From Paraburkholderia antibiotica (GTDB lineage Bacteria; Pseudomonadota; Gammaproteobacteria; Burkholderiales; Burkholderiaceae): DNA of 64,000 nucleotides. Both the position numbers and the translations under genes were made by a program. The stretch spans positions 1 through 64,000 of the forward strand of contig NZ_JABBFZ010000003.1 of the NCBI RefSeq assembly GCF_012927125.1. Direction: 5' to 3'. Within the stretch, counting starts at the first letter, position 1; each line of letters begins with the position of its first letter. Below are positions 53,398-62,383 of the stretch, piece after piece. Under the pieces are notes generated by a model, which saw nothing but the letters and a program-made list of their open reading frames with translations, was not told where the DNA came from and did not search any database.

Positions 53398-53919
53398 ATG
53401 GAAGAACAGGACCGCGTCGCCGTGATGCAGCAATTCGGCCGCACGTATCGGGCGTTCATGTCGGCATTCGAGACCCAGGTGGGTCATCCGTTGCCGCGTT
53501 GGCGCATTCTGCTCGCGCTGCACGAGCAGGCCGGCGAGTCGTCGCAGAAGCGGCTCGTCGAGCGGCTGCGCGTCGATCCGGGCGCGCTTACGCGGCAGCT
53601 GAAAACGCTCGAAGGAATGGGCTGGATCGCGCGCAGCATGGATACGCGCGATAACCGCGTGACCAACGTGCGTCTGACCGAGGCCGGGCAGGCGGCAACC
53701 GAAGAGAGCCTGCCGCGCCGCAATGCGTTTTTGCACGACACGATGGCGTCGTTGCCGGATGACGCGCTCGGGGCGCTGTCGGGTGCGCTGAAGATGCTGG
53801 AGGCGCGGATCGGTGAGGTGGTGGCTACCGCCGCTGCCACTGCGGTTGCCGGCGCGGCCGTCGCGACTGCCCCAGCCGCTCCGAAAACCACCGGCGACGA
53901 GACTGCGCAACGCGCCTGA
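53398..53919 (+). CDS. MarR-family repressor of the adjacent efflux pump
   Basis: 173 aa. Winged-helix core: RILLALHEQAGESSQKRLVERLRVDPGALTRQLKTLEGMGWIARSMDTRDNRVTNVRLTEAG, with the wing Asp-x-Arg typical of MarR. An Ala-rich tail from about 145 is low complexity. Probably represses the DHA2 pump operon and is released by a substrate ligand. Followed by a strong terminator. Confidence 0.9.
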   Translation: MEEQDRVAVMQQFGRTYRAFMSAFETQVGHPLPRWRILLALHEQAGESSQKRLVERLRVDPGALTRQLKTLEGMGWIARSMDTRDNRVTNVRLTEAGQAATEESLPRRNAFLHDTMASLPDDALGALSGALKMLEARIGEVVATAAATAVAGAAVATAPAAPKTTGDETAQRA

Positions 53920-53942
53920 TTCATCCAGCGCGCGTCGCAAGG

Positions 53943-53979
53943 AAAAAAGGCTGTGGACCATGGGTCCGCAGCCTTTTTT
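53943..53979. terminator. bidirectional intrinsic terminator
   Basis: GGCTG..GACC/GGGTC..CAGCC stem-loop flanked by six A on the left and six T on the right; it serves marR (+) and the convergent deaminase gene (-). Confidence 0.85.
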
Positions 53980-54039
53980 CATTTCAGAATTCATTAACAG
54001 CCCACGCGCGAGCGCAGCGCGGGCCGAGCGCAATCGCAA

Positions 54040-55317
54040 TCAGAAGAACGTCTCGATCACTTCCTTCACGCGATACTGCGGATCGACGACCAGCACCTGT
54101 TTCCATTTATCGAACGTCAGGCACGGGTGCGAAATGTCGAACGCGATCATGTCGCCCACCTTCAGATCGGCGCCGGCGGGAATTCGCAGATACGCGTGCT
54201 GGTCCATCATGCCGAAGATTTCCCAGCCTTCGCTCGCGGCGATATCGCGCGGCGCTTCGCTGCCCGGACGATAGTGACGCGCCGGCTCCGGCATGCCCGC
54301 GTCGAACGCGGAGTCGCGCTTGCCGAGACCGATGATCGCGCGATCCGGTTCGGGAATCGACTGCACGTATGCCCACAACTGCAGCGCCGGAATCAGCCCT
54401 TCGCCCATTTTCTTCGCGACCGGATTGCGCTTGAAGATGTCGGTCTGCGCCTTGCGGTAGATGCCGACGTCGTGAGTCAGATAGCAGCCGGGGCGCAGCA
54501 CGACCTCGACCTTGCCGGTTTGCGTGGCTTGCGCGAATTCTTCGGCGACCACGTCGTACCACGCCGAGCCTGCGCCCGACAGCACCGCCGGCGAACGCGC
54601 GAAGCGCCCCTGTTCGACCAGTTCGCGCGTGACCGCGACCGCGCCTTGCAGAAACGCGCGCACCTCGGCTTCTTCCTTCAGCACGCCTTCATACAGTTCG
54701 ACGCCCGCGAGCTTCAGCACGTCCGGATAACGCGCGATCGCGTCGAGCACCGCATTGCGCTGCGCTGCGTCGCGCACACCGGTGCGGCCGCCCGGCACGC
54801 CGAGTTCGAGCAGCACCTGCAGCGGCTTTTTCACCGACGTGAAAAACTCGCCAAGCTGCTCGGCGCCTTCGGCCGAATCGACGAGGCAGAAGAATTCAAA
54901 GTCCGGATCGCTGAGCAGTTCGGCGACCATCATCATGTTGTGACGGCCGACCAGCTGGTTCGCCATCAGCACGCGCGACACCCCGCCGTGATACGCGGCG
55001 CGCACCTGATGCGCGGTGGCGAGCGTGATGCCCCACGCGCCGGCGTCGAGCTGGCGGCGGAACAGTTGCGGCGCCATCGTCGTCTTGCCGTGCGGCGCGA
55101 GCTTCACGCCGTATTCGGCGACGAACGCCTGCATCCACTTCAGATTGTGCTCGACGCGATCCGCGTACAGCACCGCGGCCGGCAGGCTCACGTCCTCGTC
55201 GAGCAGGTTCCATTCGAGGCGCGCGGCATCCGTCAACTGGATGCTGGTGCCCGGAACCATGCCCAAGCCCTTGCTATAAGGATCAATCGTCGCGCCTTGA
55301 TAGTTTGTAACTTTCAT
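54040..55317 (-). CDS. PLP-dependent D-serine/D-threonine deaminase or aldolase-like enzyme (DSD1 type)
   Basis: 425 aa from ATG 55317 with GGAGAC upstream (frame open to 55368). Alanine-racemase-like fold III: PLP Lys in KLAPHGKTTMAPQLF, GITLATAHQVRAA, and the C-terminal FDISHPCLTFDKWK, whose His and Cys match the zinc ligands of eukaryotic-type D-serine dehydratase. Known members deaminate D-serine/D-threonine or cleave D-threonine. Divergent from the RpiR regulator and next to D-aminoacylase and RidA, which supports D-amino-acid catabolism. Exact substrate unproven. Confidence 0.85.
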   Translation of the reverse strand: MKVTNYQGATIDPYSKGLGMVPGTSIQLTDAARLEWNLLDEDVSLPAAVLYADRVEHNLKWMQAFVAEYGVKLAPHGKTTMAPQLFRRQLDAGAWGITLATAHQVRAAYHGGVSRVLMANQLVGRHNMMMVAELLSDPDFEFFCLVDSAEGAEQLGEFFTSVKKPLQVLLELGVPGGRTGVRDAAQRNAVLDAIARYPDVLKLAGVELYEGVLKEEAEVRAFLQGAVAVTRELVEQGRFARSPAVLSGAGSAWYDVVAEEFAQATQTGKVEVVLRPGCYLTHDVGIYRKAQTDIFKRNPVAKKMGEGLIPALQLWAYVQSIPEPDRAIIGLGKRDSAFDAGMPEPARHYRPGSEAPRDIAASEGWEIFGMMDQHAYLRIPAGADLKVGDMIAFDISHPCLTFDKWKQVLVVDPQYRVKEVIETFF

Positions 55318-55373
55318 GTCTCCGTGCTCCATCGTCCGGTTAAATTGAATCAGATTTGACTTCATCATGTTAC

Positions 55374-55420
55374 CGAAAGTACGATGTCTGGAGAAATGTT
55401 ATTTAGTACCAAAACTTTCG
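55374..55420. promoter_or_regulatory. candidate RpiR operator in divergent promoter
   Basis: CGAAAGT (55374-55380) and ACTTTCG (55414-55420) are exact reverse complements 33 bp apart, in the region between the divergent deaminase and rpiR starts. AT-rich TGTTATTTAGTA between them could be a promoter. The placement suggests joint control of both units. Confidence 0.4.
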
Positions 55421-55477
55421 CGGACCTTTCCAGCGGCCGCGCAGGCCGTGTCGCAAATCGCACCGTATCGCACCGCC

Positions 55478-56368
55478 ATGAACAGTAGCGCCGAACCGCT
55501 TGCTTTCGACATCGTCGCGCGCATCGCCGAATGCGCGCCGGAATTGCGCTCGGCCGAACGTAAGGTCGCCGCGCTGATCCTCGACGACCTGACTGGAGCG
55601 TCGCGCGCGAGCATCGGTGCGCTCGCGCAGCAGGCCGAGGTCAGCGTCGCCACGGTCACGCGCTTCGCGAAAGCGGTCGGCTGTCGCGACGTGCGCGAAC
55701 TGAAGCTGCGGCTCGCGCAGGCGGCCGCGGTCGGTCAGCGCTTTCTGGAGCGTGACGCAGCAAGCGACGCACCCGAGCCGATCGCCACCCGCGTGTTCGA
55801 CGAATTGCAGACCGCGCTCGCGCACAATCATCAGTTGTTGCGCCAGGCGCCGCTCGGCGACGCGGCGGCGGCGCTGCGCGATGCGCGCATGATCTACGTG
55901 TTCGGCATGGGCGGCGGCTCGACCGCGCTGGCCGACGAAATGCGCTTTCGTCTCGTGCGCCTCGGCCGGCCGGTCGCGACCTATCAGGACGGGCTGTTGC
56001 AGCGGATGGTGGCGAGCACAGTGTCGCGCGAATGCGTGGTGATCGCGCTGTCCACCACCGGCCGCGTGCCGGAGATGATCGAGAACTGCAAGATCGCGCG
56101 CAGCTACGGCGCGACCGTGATCGCGCTGACCGCGCCCGCGTCGCCGCTGGCGAAGCTCGCGGATTGGGTGATCCCGATCGTCGCGTTCGAAACCGATTTC
56201 ATTTACAAGCCATCGTCATCCCGTTACGCGATGATGATGGCACTCGACGTGCTCGTCACCGAACTTGCCGTCAGTCAGGGCGACGAGAGCCGCGAATTGC
56301 TGCGCCGCATGAAGCACGCGCTCGACGCGCATCGCGGTGGTGGCGATCGACAACCCCTAGGGGACTGA
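55478..56368 (+). CDS. MurR/RpiR-family transcriptional regulator
   Basis: 296 aa from ATG 55478; the frame opens at 55367. N-terminal RpiR HTH (LRSAERKVAALILDDLTGAS, ASIGALAQQAEVSVATVTRFAKAVGCRDVRELKLRLAQ), then a SIS domain (IYVFGMGGGSTALADEM, VVIALSTTGRVPEMIENCKIARSYGATVIALT). Probably senses an amino-sugar, phospho- or amino-acid-derived effector and controls the D-amino-acid genes on both sides. The D-aminoacylase gene follows after 14 bp. Confidence 0.92.
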   Translation: MNSSAEPLAFDIVARIAECAPELRSAERKVAALILDDLTGASRASIGALAQQAEVSVATVTRFAKAVGCRDVRELKLRLAQAAAVGQRFLERDAASDAPEPIATRVFDELQTALAHNHQLLRQAPLGDAAAALRDARMIYVFGMGGGSTALADEMRFRLVRLGRPVATYQDGLLQRMVASTVSRECVVIALSTTGRVPEMIENCKIARSYGATVIALTAPASPLAKLADWVIPIVAFETDFIYKPSSSRYAMMMALDVLVTELAVSQGDESRELLRRMKHALDAHRGGGDRQPLGD

Positions 56369-56382
56369 TAGGAGACTGATCC

Positions 56383-57864
56383 ATGCATTCGCATCCCGAA
56401 GCCGCCGACACGCTGATCGTCGGCGCGCAACTGTACGACGGCACGGGCGCGCCGCCCGTCGAGCGCGACGTGGCGATCCGCGACGGGCGCATCGCCGCGA
56501 TCGGCAATCTGTCGAACTGGCTCGCCGAAGAGGTGATCGAGGCCGAGGGCCGCGCGCTCGCGCCGGGCTTCATCGACGTGCACACGCACGACGACACCCA
56601 CGTGATCCGCTCGCCGCAGATGCTGCCAAAGATCACCCAGGGCGTGACGACGGTGATCGTCGGCAATTGCGGGATCAGCGCGTCGCCGGTGTCGCTGAAG
56701 GGCGATCCGCCCGATCCGATGAACCTGCTCGGCGAGCGCGACGCGTTCCAGTATCCGAGCTTCGCCGACTACGTGAACGCGGTGAATGCCGCGCGGCCGG
56801 CGGTGAACGTCGGCGCGTTGGTCGGTCATACGGCGTTGCGCAACAACCAGATGGACCGGCTCGATCGTGCGGCCACGGCGCAGGAAATCGACGGCATGCG
56901 CGCGCAGCTCGAGGAAGCGCTCGCGCATGGCGCGCTCGGCCTGAGTTCGGGGCTCGCGTACGGTTCGGCGTTCGCCGCGCCGACCGAGGAGGTGATGGCG
57001 TTGGCCGAACCGCTCGCCGCCGCCGGCGCGCTGTACACCACCCACATGCGCACCGAGTTCGACGCGATTCTCGACGCGATGGACGAGGCGTATCGCGTCG
57101 GCCGTCATGCGCATGTGCCGGTGATCATCTCGCATCTGAAGTGCGCGGGGCCGTCGAACTGGGGGCGCAGCGTCGAGGTGCTGAAGTCGCTCGAAGGCGC
57201 GCGCGGCGCGCAGCCGGTCGGTTGCGACTGCTATCCGTACAACCGCAGTTCATCGACGCTGGACCTCAAGCAGGTGACCGGCGACATCGACATCACGATT
57301 ACGTGGTCCGAGCCGCATCCGGAGATGGCGGGCAAGCTGATCCGCGAAATCGCGACCGAATGGGGCGTGTCGCAGCAGGAAGCGGGCAAGCGCCTGCAGC
57401 CGGCCGGCGCGGTGTATCACAACATGTCGGAAGACGACGTGCGGCGCATCCTGTCGCATCCGGCGACGATGGTCGGCTCGGATGGCCTGCCGAACGATCC
57501 GCTGCCGCATCCGCGGTTGTGGGGCGCGTTTCCGCGCGTGCTCGGCCATTACGCGCGCGATGCCGCGTTGCTGCCGCTCGAAGAAGCGGTGCGCAAGATG
57601 ACGAGCCTGTCCGCGCGCCGCTTCGGTCTCGCGCAGCGCGGCGAGGTGCGCATCGGCTATCACGCCGATCTGGTGCTGTTCGATCCGTCGAAAGTGCTCG
57701 ACACGGCCACCTTCGACAAGCCGCAGCAGCCGGCGGCCGGCATCGACGCGGTGTGGGTCAACGGCGTGCTGTCGTATCGTGACGGCGCGGTGACGGGCGA
57801 GCGGGCCGGCCGGTTCGTCACGCGCGGCGCGCCGTCGAGGGGCGATGCGCAGCACGCGTTCTGA
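56383..57864 (+). CDS. D-aminoacylase / N-acyl-D-amino-acid deacylase
   Basis: 493 aa amidohydrolase. LIVGAQLYDGTGAPPVERDVAIRDGRIAAIG opens the composite domain, followed by metal ligands in GFIDVHTHDDTH, VGNCGISASP (conserved Cys of the D-aminoacylase group), HLKCAGPSNWG, DCYPYNRSSSTL and SDGLPNDPLPHPR. Hydrolyses N-acyl-D-amino acids to the free D-amino acid. Third in order after rpiR and before ridA; supplies the substrate for the divergent PLP enzyme. Cytoplasmic. Confidence 0.93.
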   Translation: MHSHPEAADTLIVGAQLYDGTGAPPVERDVAIRDGRIAAIGNLSNWLAEEVIEAEGRALAPGFIDVHTHDDTHVIRSPQMLPKITQGVTTVIVGNCGISASPVSLKGDPPDPMNLLGERDAFQYPSFADYVNAVNAARPAVNVGALVGHTALRNNQMDRLDRAATAQEIDGMRAQLEEALAHGALGLSSGLAYGSAFAAPTEEVMALAEPLAAAGALYTTHMRTEFDAILDAMDEAYRVGRHAHVPVIISHLKCAGPSNWGRSVEVLKSLEGARGAQPVGCDCYPYNRSSSTLDLKQVTGDIDITITWSEPHPEMAGKLIREIATEWGVSQQEAGKRLQPAGAVYHNMSEDDVRRILSHPATMVGSDGLPNDPLPHPRLWGAFPRVLGHYARDAALLPLEEAVRKMTSLSARRFGLAQRGEVRIGYHADLVLFDPSKVLDTATFDKPQQPAAGIDAVWVNGVLSYRDGAVTGERAGRFVTRGAPSRGDAQHAF

Positions 57865-57941
57865 TTTTTTCTCGATCGATTGATAACGGTACGCGCGGCG
57901 AGGGCGTCGCGCAGGTGCCGGACTTTTTAAGGAGTGTGACG

Positions 57942-58328
57942 ATGAAGCGATATGGCGTGGAAGGCGGCAAGGGAACGGGCGGTCAGGTGATGCCGTTCGC
58001 GCGCGCGGTCGAGGCGGACGGCTGGCTGTTCGTGTCGGGCCAGACGCCGATGGAAAACGGCGAGGTGATCAACGGCGGCATCGTCGAGCAGTCGCACAAG
58101 GCGATCCAGAACGTGTTCGCGATCCTGAAGGAAGCGGGCTACGGCGCCGAGCACGTCGTGCGTTGCGGCGTGTGGCTCGACGATCCGCGCGATTTCGCGT
58201 CGTTCAACAAGGTGTTCCGCGAGTACTTCGGCGAGAATCCGCCGGCGCGCGCGTGCGTGGTGTCGTCGATGGTGATCGACTGCAAGGTCGAGGTGGACTG
58301 CGTCGCGTACAAGAAGCCGGTGGCCTGA
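57942..58328 (+). CDS. RidA-family enamine/imine deaminase
   Basis: 128 aa from ATG 57942 (AAGGAGTG upstream). VEADGWLFVSGQTPMENG, KAIQNVFAILKEAGYG, ENPPARACVVSSM (conserved Arg of the active site) and a C-terminal VEVDCVAYKK. RidA proteins hydrolyse the 2-aminoacrylate and related imines released by PLP deaminases, so its place in this D-amino-acid module makes biochemical sense. Followed by a 15-bp hairpin terminator. Confidence 0.92.
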   Translation: MKRYGVEGGKGTGGQVMPFARAVEADGWLFVSGQTPMENGEVINGGIVEQSHKAIQNVFAILKEAGYGAEHVVRCGVWLDDPRDFASFNKVFREYFGENPPARACVVSSMVIDCKVEVDCVAYKKPVA

Positions 58329-58352
58329 GCGGCTTGATGGCTTCGATGTGAC

Positions 58353-58389
58353 GAGGGCGCCGCAGGCTGTGATGGCCTGCGGCGCCCTC
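58353..58389. terminator. long stem-loop between ridA and queF
   Basis: GAGGGCGCCGCAGGC and GCCTGCGGCGCCCTC form a perfect 15-bp stem around a 7-nt loop. No real U-tract follows, but the position between convergent genes fits a terminator or transcript-stabilising hairpin. Confidence 0.65.
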
Positions 58390-58431
58390 GGTGCGTTTAC
58401 CGCCGTGTTTTAGTGCGCTTCCGTGTTGCCG

Positions 58432-59256
58432 TTACTGCCGCGCGAGCCGCAGATTGTCCGGCATCGGCGAGTTGTAGTTGGTGCGGAACGGGTTGATGTC
58501 GAGCCCGCCGCGGCGCGTGTAGCGCGCATACACCGCGAGCTTCAGCGGTTTGCATATCTTCATGATGTCGACGAAGATCCGCTCGACGCACTGCTCGTGA
58601 AAGCCGGTGTGATTGCGGTACGAGATGATGTAGCGCAGCAGGCTCGCGTGATCGATCTGCGGGCCCGCATAGTGAATCTGCACGCTGCCCCAGTCGGGCT
58701 GGCCGGTCACCGGGCAGTTCGACTTCAGCAGGTTCGAGAACAGCGTTTCCTCGACCGGTGCTTCGTCGTGCGCGGCGCTCAAAAGCGACGCGTCCGGCTG
58801 ATAGACGTTCGCTTCGAGATCGAGGCGGTCGAGCGACAGGCCGTCGAATTCTTCCATTTTCAGCTTGCCGAATTCGTGCGGCGTGCTCAGATGCACCGAC
58901 ACCGTCGCGCCGCACGACGCCGATACGTCGTGCTTGATCGTGTCGCGCACGTTTTCGGTCGATTCGAACGCGGTCTGCGCGAACGAGCCGAGATACAGCT
59001 TGAATGACTTCGACTCGACGATGTTCGGCGAGTCGGCCGGCACGAAGAACGTCGCGACCGCGATCTGCGGCTTGCCGCGCGCGTTCAGCCACGACAGCTC
59101 GTAGGCGTTCCAGATGTCGGTGCCGAAAAACGGCAGGCGCGCGCCGATGCCGATTGCTTCGCGCGCGGCGCTGCGCGCAATCGGAAACAGCAGCGAGGGA
59201 TCGTATTGTTCGGTGTAAGTCGAGGACTTGCCGAGCGGAGATTGTTCGGGTGTCAT
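58432..59256 (-). CDS. queF: NADPH-dependent 7-cyano-7-deazaguanine reductase
   Basis: 274 aa, the long bimodular QueF form. ATG 59256 overlaps the nucleotidase stop (ATGA). Catalytic Cys in [15 protein letters not shown], substrate Glu/His in [14 protein letters not shown]-terminal module with [13 protein letters not shown]. Reduces preQ0 to preQ1 in queuosine tRNA modification. Third gene of the ilvA-nucleotidase-queF minus-strand operon. Confidence 0.96.
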   Translation of the reverse strand: MTPEQSPLGKSSTYTEQYDPSLLFPIARSAAREAIGIGARLPFFGTDIWNAYELSWLNARGKPQIAVATFFVPADSPNIVESKSFKLYLGSFAQTAFESTENVRDTIKHDVSASCGATVSVHLSTPHEFGKLKMEEFDGLSLDRLDLEANVYQPDASLLSAAHDEAPVEETLFSNLLKSNCPVTGQPDWGSVQIHYAGPQIDHASLLRYIISYRNHTGFHEQCVERIFVDIMKICKPLKLAVYARYTRRGGLDINPFRTNYNSPMPDNLRLARQ

Positions 59257-60155
59257 GATGCGTTCACGATGCCACTCAGCACGTGCCCGGTCGCCGTTAC
59301 GACGCGGGCCGATTCGCAGTGGCCAAGCTGGTCGTCGAAGAAAAAGTCCGGCTCGAACTCGCGCAAAAATGCGCTCTTGTCGAGGCCGCCGAGGAACATC
59401 GCTTCGTCGATTTCGATGTTCCATGCCATCAGGGTGCGGATCGCGCGCTCGTGCGCGGGCGCCGAGCGTGCTGTCACCAGTGCCGTGCGAATCCGCATCT
59501 GCGAGGCCGTGTCCGCGAGTTTCTGCAGACGGTGCAGCGCTTCGAGCAGCGGTTTCAGCGGTCCGTCCGCGAGCGGCAGGTGCTTGTTGTCGATCTCGTG
59601 ACTGACGAAAGCACGAAGCCCGTCTTTCTGGAAGATGCGTTCGGCTTCGTCGGAAAACAGGACCGCGTCGCCGTCGAACGCGATGCGGATTTCGTCCGGG
59701 TACTTGCCCGCCATTTTCGCCGATTCCGGCAACACGCGTGCGGCCGGAAAACCGGCGGCGAGCGCATCGCGCACGTCCTGCTGATTCGCGGACAGAAATA
59801 GCGACGCGTTCAGCGGCTTCAGATAACCGAACGGCGCGCGCCCGCGCGTGAACACTCCGCGCTCGATCGTGAGCCCGTGTTCGCGGCACGAATGAAACGC
59901 GCGCAGGCCGCTGATCGGATCGCTGCGCGACAGGATTGCCACTTCGACGTGATGGCCGGTGGTGTTCAGCGCGAGCAGCTTGCGGATCAGCGGAAACGCG
60001 ACGCCCGGTTTCGCTGGCACGTTCAGACGTTCGCGCTGCAGCGCTTCATAAGCCTTCAGATCGCCGGCCTCGTACACGTGGTTCTCTTCCTCGAAGTCGA
60101 ACAACGCGCGCGACGAGATGGCGACTACCAGTTTGTCGACAAGCGAAAGCGGCAT
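59253..60155 (-). CDS. cytosolic 5'-nucleotidase (cN-I-like)
   Basis: 300 aa from ATG 60155 (ORF start 60182 gives nine extra residues). [20 protein letters not shown] near the start, the [17 protein letters not shown] block, [15 protein letters not shown] (HAD-like Asp pair) and [11 protein letters not shown] near the end match the 5-nucleotidase family related to mammalian NT5C1. Dephosphorylates nucleoside monophosphates. Coupled to queF by a 4-bp overlap and 27 bp after ilvA. Confidence 0.88.
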   Translation of the reverse strand: MPLSLVDKLVVAISSRALFDFEEENHVYEAGDLKAYEALQRERLNVPAKPGVAFPLIRKLLALNTTGHHVEVAILSRSDPISGLRAFHSCREHGLTIERGVFTRGRAPFGYLKPLNASLFLSANQQDVRDALAAGFPAARVLPESAKMAGKYPDEIRIAFDGDAVLFSDEAERIFQKDGLRAFVSHEIDNKHLPLADGPLKPLLEALHRLQKLADTASQMRIRTALVTARSAPAHERAIRTLMAWNIEIDEAMFLGGLDKSAFLREFEPDFFFDDQLGHCESARVVTATGHVLSGIVNAS

Positions 60156-60182
60156 GGGTGCGTTCCGGTTCCAGGCAGCCAA

Positions 60183-61706
60183 TCAGGCGAGAAACAGTCG
60201 ATAAACCGGGTTTTTCGTCTCTTCCCAGTACGGATAACCGAGTGTCGCGAGGAAGCGCTCGAACGCCGCGTTCTCGCTCTCCGGCACCTGGATGCCGACC
60301 AGAATCGAGCTGTAGTCCGCGCCCTGGTTGCGGTAGTGGAACAGGCTGATGTTCCAGTTCGGCGCCATCGACGACAGGAACTTCATCAGCGCGCCTGGCC
60401 GCTCCGGAAACTCGAAGCGGAACAGGCGTTCGTCGTGCGCGAGCGGCGAGCGGCCGCCGACCATGTAGCGGATGTGCTGCTTCGACAGTTCGTCGAAGGT
60501 CAGATCGACGGTCGCGAAACCGTGCGCTTCGAACGCGCCCGCGATCTGCGCGGATTCGCTGCGATTGCGGATCTGCACGCCGACGAAGATATGCGCGGAG
60601 TTCGCGTCCGCGATCCGGTAGTTGAATTCGGTGACGCTGCGGGTGCCGACCAGTTCGCAGAAGCGCCTGAAGCTGCCGCGCTCTTCGGGGATCGTCACCG
60701 CGAACACCGCTTCGCGCGCTTCACCCACTTCCGCGCGCTCGGCGACAAAGCGCATGCGGTCGAAGTTCATGTTCGCGCCCGACGTGATCGCGATCAGCGT
60801 CTGGTTCTCGATGCCTTCGCGCTCGGCGTACTGCTTCAGGCCGGCCACTGCCAAAGAACCCGCCGGCTCCAGCACGCTACGCGTGTCCTGGAACACATCC
60901 TTGATCGCGGCGCACAACGCGTCCGTGTTCACGAGCAGCACGTCGTCGAGATACTCGCTGCACAGACGGAAGGTTTCTTCGCCGACCAGTTTCACCGCGG
61001 TGCCGTCGGAGAAGAGACCCACTTCGTTCAAAGTGACGCGTTCGCCCGCTTTCAACGAAGCGGCCATCGCACAGGAGTCATCAGTCTGCACGCCGATCAC
61101 CTTGATCTCGGGGCGCACTGATTTCACGTAAGCCGCAACACCTGCCGCAAGACCGCCGCCGCCGATCGGCACGAATATCGCGTGAATCGGCCCCTGATGC
61201 TGGCTGAGGATTTCCATCGCCACCGTGCCCTGACCCGCGATCACGTACGGATCGTCGAACGGATGCACGAAGGTCAGGCCGCGCTCTTCCTGCAGTTTGA
61301 CCGCATGCGCATACGCGTCGCTATACGACTCGCCGGACTGCACGACTTCGACGGTCGGCCCGCCATGCGTGCGGATTGCGTCGACCTTCACCTGTGGCGT
61401 CGTGACCGGCACGACGATGATCGCCTTCACGCCCATCCTCGCCGCCGACAACGCCACACCCTGCGCATGATTGCCCGCCGACGCGGTGATCACGCCACGC
61501 GCGAGCGCGTCGGCCGGGATGTGCGCCATCTTGTTGTACGCGCCGCGCAGCTTGAACGAGAACACCGGCTGGTTGTCCTCGCGCTTCAGGTACACCGGAT
61601 TGCGCAGCCGCGCCGACAGGTTTGGCGCGCGTTCGAGTTCGGTCTCGCGCGCCACGTCGTAGACGCGCGCGGTCAGGGTCTTTTTCAGGTAGTCGTGGGA
61701 AGCCAT
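60183..61706 (-). CDS. ilvA: biosynthetic threonine dehydratase
   Basis: 507 aa from ATG 61706. PLP-binding Lys in QPVFSFKLRGAYNKM, ASAGNHAQGVALSAARMG, VPIGGGGLAAGVAAY glycine loop, ITSGANMNFDRMRF; two C-terminal ACT-like regulatory segments (REAVFAVTIPEERGSFRRF, RLFRFEFPERPGALMKFL) for isoleucine control. Converts threonine to 2-oxobutanoate plus ammonia, the first step of isoleucine synthesis. First gene of the minus-strand operon with the nucleotidase and queF. Confidence 0.97.
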   Translation of the reverse strand: MASHDYLKKTLTARVYDVARETELERAPNLSARLRNPVYLKREDNQPVFSFKLRGAYNKMAHIPADALARGVITASAGNHAQGVALSAARMGVKAIIVVPVTTPQVKVDAIRTHGGPTVEVVQSGESYSDAYAHAVKLQEERGLTFVHPFDDPYVIAGQGTVAMEILSQHQGPIHAIFVPIGGGGLAAGVAAYVKSVRPEIKVIGVQTDDSCAMAASLKAGERVTLNEVGLFSDGTAVKLVGEETFRLCSEYLDDVLLVNTDALCAAIKDVFQDTRSVLEPAGSLAVAGLKQYAEREGIENQTLIAITSGANMNFDRMRFVAERAEVGEAREAVFAVTIPEERGSFRRFCELVGTRSVTEFNYRIADANSAHIFVGVQIRNRSESAQIAGAFEAHGFATVDLTFDELSKQHIRYMVGGRSPLAHDERLFRFEFPERPGALMKFLSSMAPNWNISLFHYRNQGADYSSILVGIQVPESENAAFERFLATLGYPYWEETKNPVYRLFLA

Positions 61707-61875
61707 GCGGGTGGCGCGGTGCGCGGTGTGAGACGGGAAAGGGTCAATGATAGCGCCAACGGTGTCCGCTCTGGCCTTTGTACGTGTTCGCCGCAAGCCG
61801 TGTCGTGCCCGGCGCGGGGCTGCTCTCGCACCCCGCGATCCAGATTTAGCCCGGGATTGAGCCGACCGTCCGGAC

Positions 61876-61927
61876 GGTTAATAGGGGTTAATAGGGGTTA
61901 ATGGGGGTTAATGGGGGTTAATGGGGG
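61876..61927. repeat. 10-bp tandem repeat GGTTAATAGG/GGTTAATGGG
   Basis: Five consecutive 10-bp units, two ending AGG and three ending GGG, then a broken sixth. Runs of four to five G at helical spacing could form a G-quadruplex or a phased protein-binding array. Confidence 0.85.
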
Positions 61928-62105
61928 CTTGGCCGCGCGCTTGCGAAAGATCGAGCGATCCGCCGCCTGACTCACAGTCTGATCCACAGCCCGATTTGCC
62001 GCCCGACTCACCAACCGGTTCACCGCCCGGTTCGCCCCGAAACCGCCCGAACCCCCGCCGCCGCCCGATTTCCACCGTCAACGCGTGGCGGAATCATGCG
62101 GTAGA

Positions 62106-62120
62106 ATTCCGTTTTGGAAT
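62106..62120. promoter_or_regulatory. ATTCC-N5-GGAAT dyad upstream of the FAD oxidase
   Basis: Perfect 5-bp arms around GTTTT, overlapping a possible -10 (TAGAAT, 62102-62107). The form resembles GGAAT/ATTCC dyads used by IclR-type regulators. No regulator gene is adjacent. Confidence 0.35.
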
Positions 62121-62383
62121 AAGGATCGGAAGATGCACTGGCAGCCCCGGAGCGCCCACTTGATGCCCGTCCCGCGCGAATCGTGTCCCGCGGCGCAGCG
62201 TCATGTCCGTCATGCACGATCGTGTAGCTGCCTCTGAGTGCCGCGAAACGGCTGGCGTGGGTAGACCGCTGGCCGTTCGCTTCCTTGCAAGCCCTAGAAG
62301 ATTTCAAGCATTGCGCCCCACGCGCATCGTCAGCCGACGCCTCGTGATGAGAGCGCCCGGTTGACCTACCGAGTCGTCCAAAC

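Larger units (their letters stand above)
61707..62383. promoter_or_regulatory. divergent region between ilvA and the FAD oxidase
   Basis: 677 bp. Holds a 10-bp G-rich repeat (61876-61927); a Pro/Ser/Asp low-complexity frame (61921-62163), unlikely to be a gene; an ATTCC-GTTTT-GGAAT dyad (62106-62120); and a possible 34-codon leader frame (ATG 62133, AAGGA upstream). The oxidase start lies 264 bp after the dyad, implying a long leader if transcription starts there. Confidence 0.4.

Noticed and set aside
54127..55359. 410-aa plus-strand open frame
   Set aside because: Antisense to the PLP deaminase gene; Arg/His/Leu-rich composition with no motif.
59257..59889. N-terminal extension of queF to 59889
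   Set aside because: The extra residues overlap the 5'-nucleotidase gene in another frame; QueF homology begins at ATG 59256.
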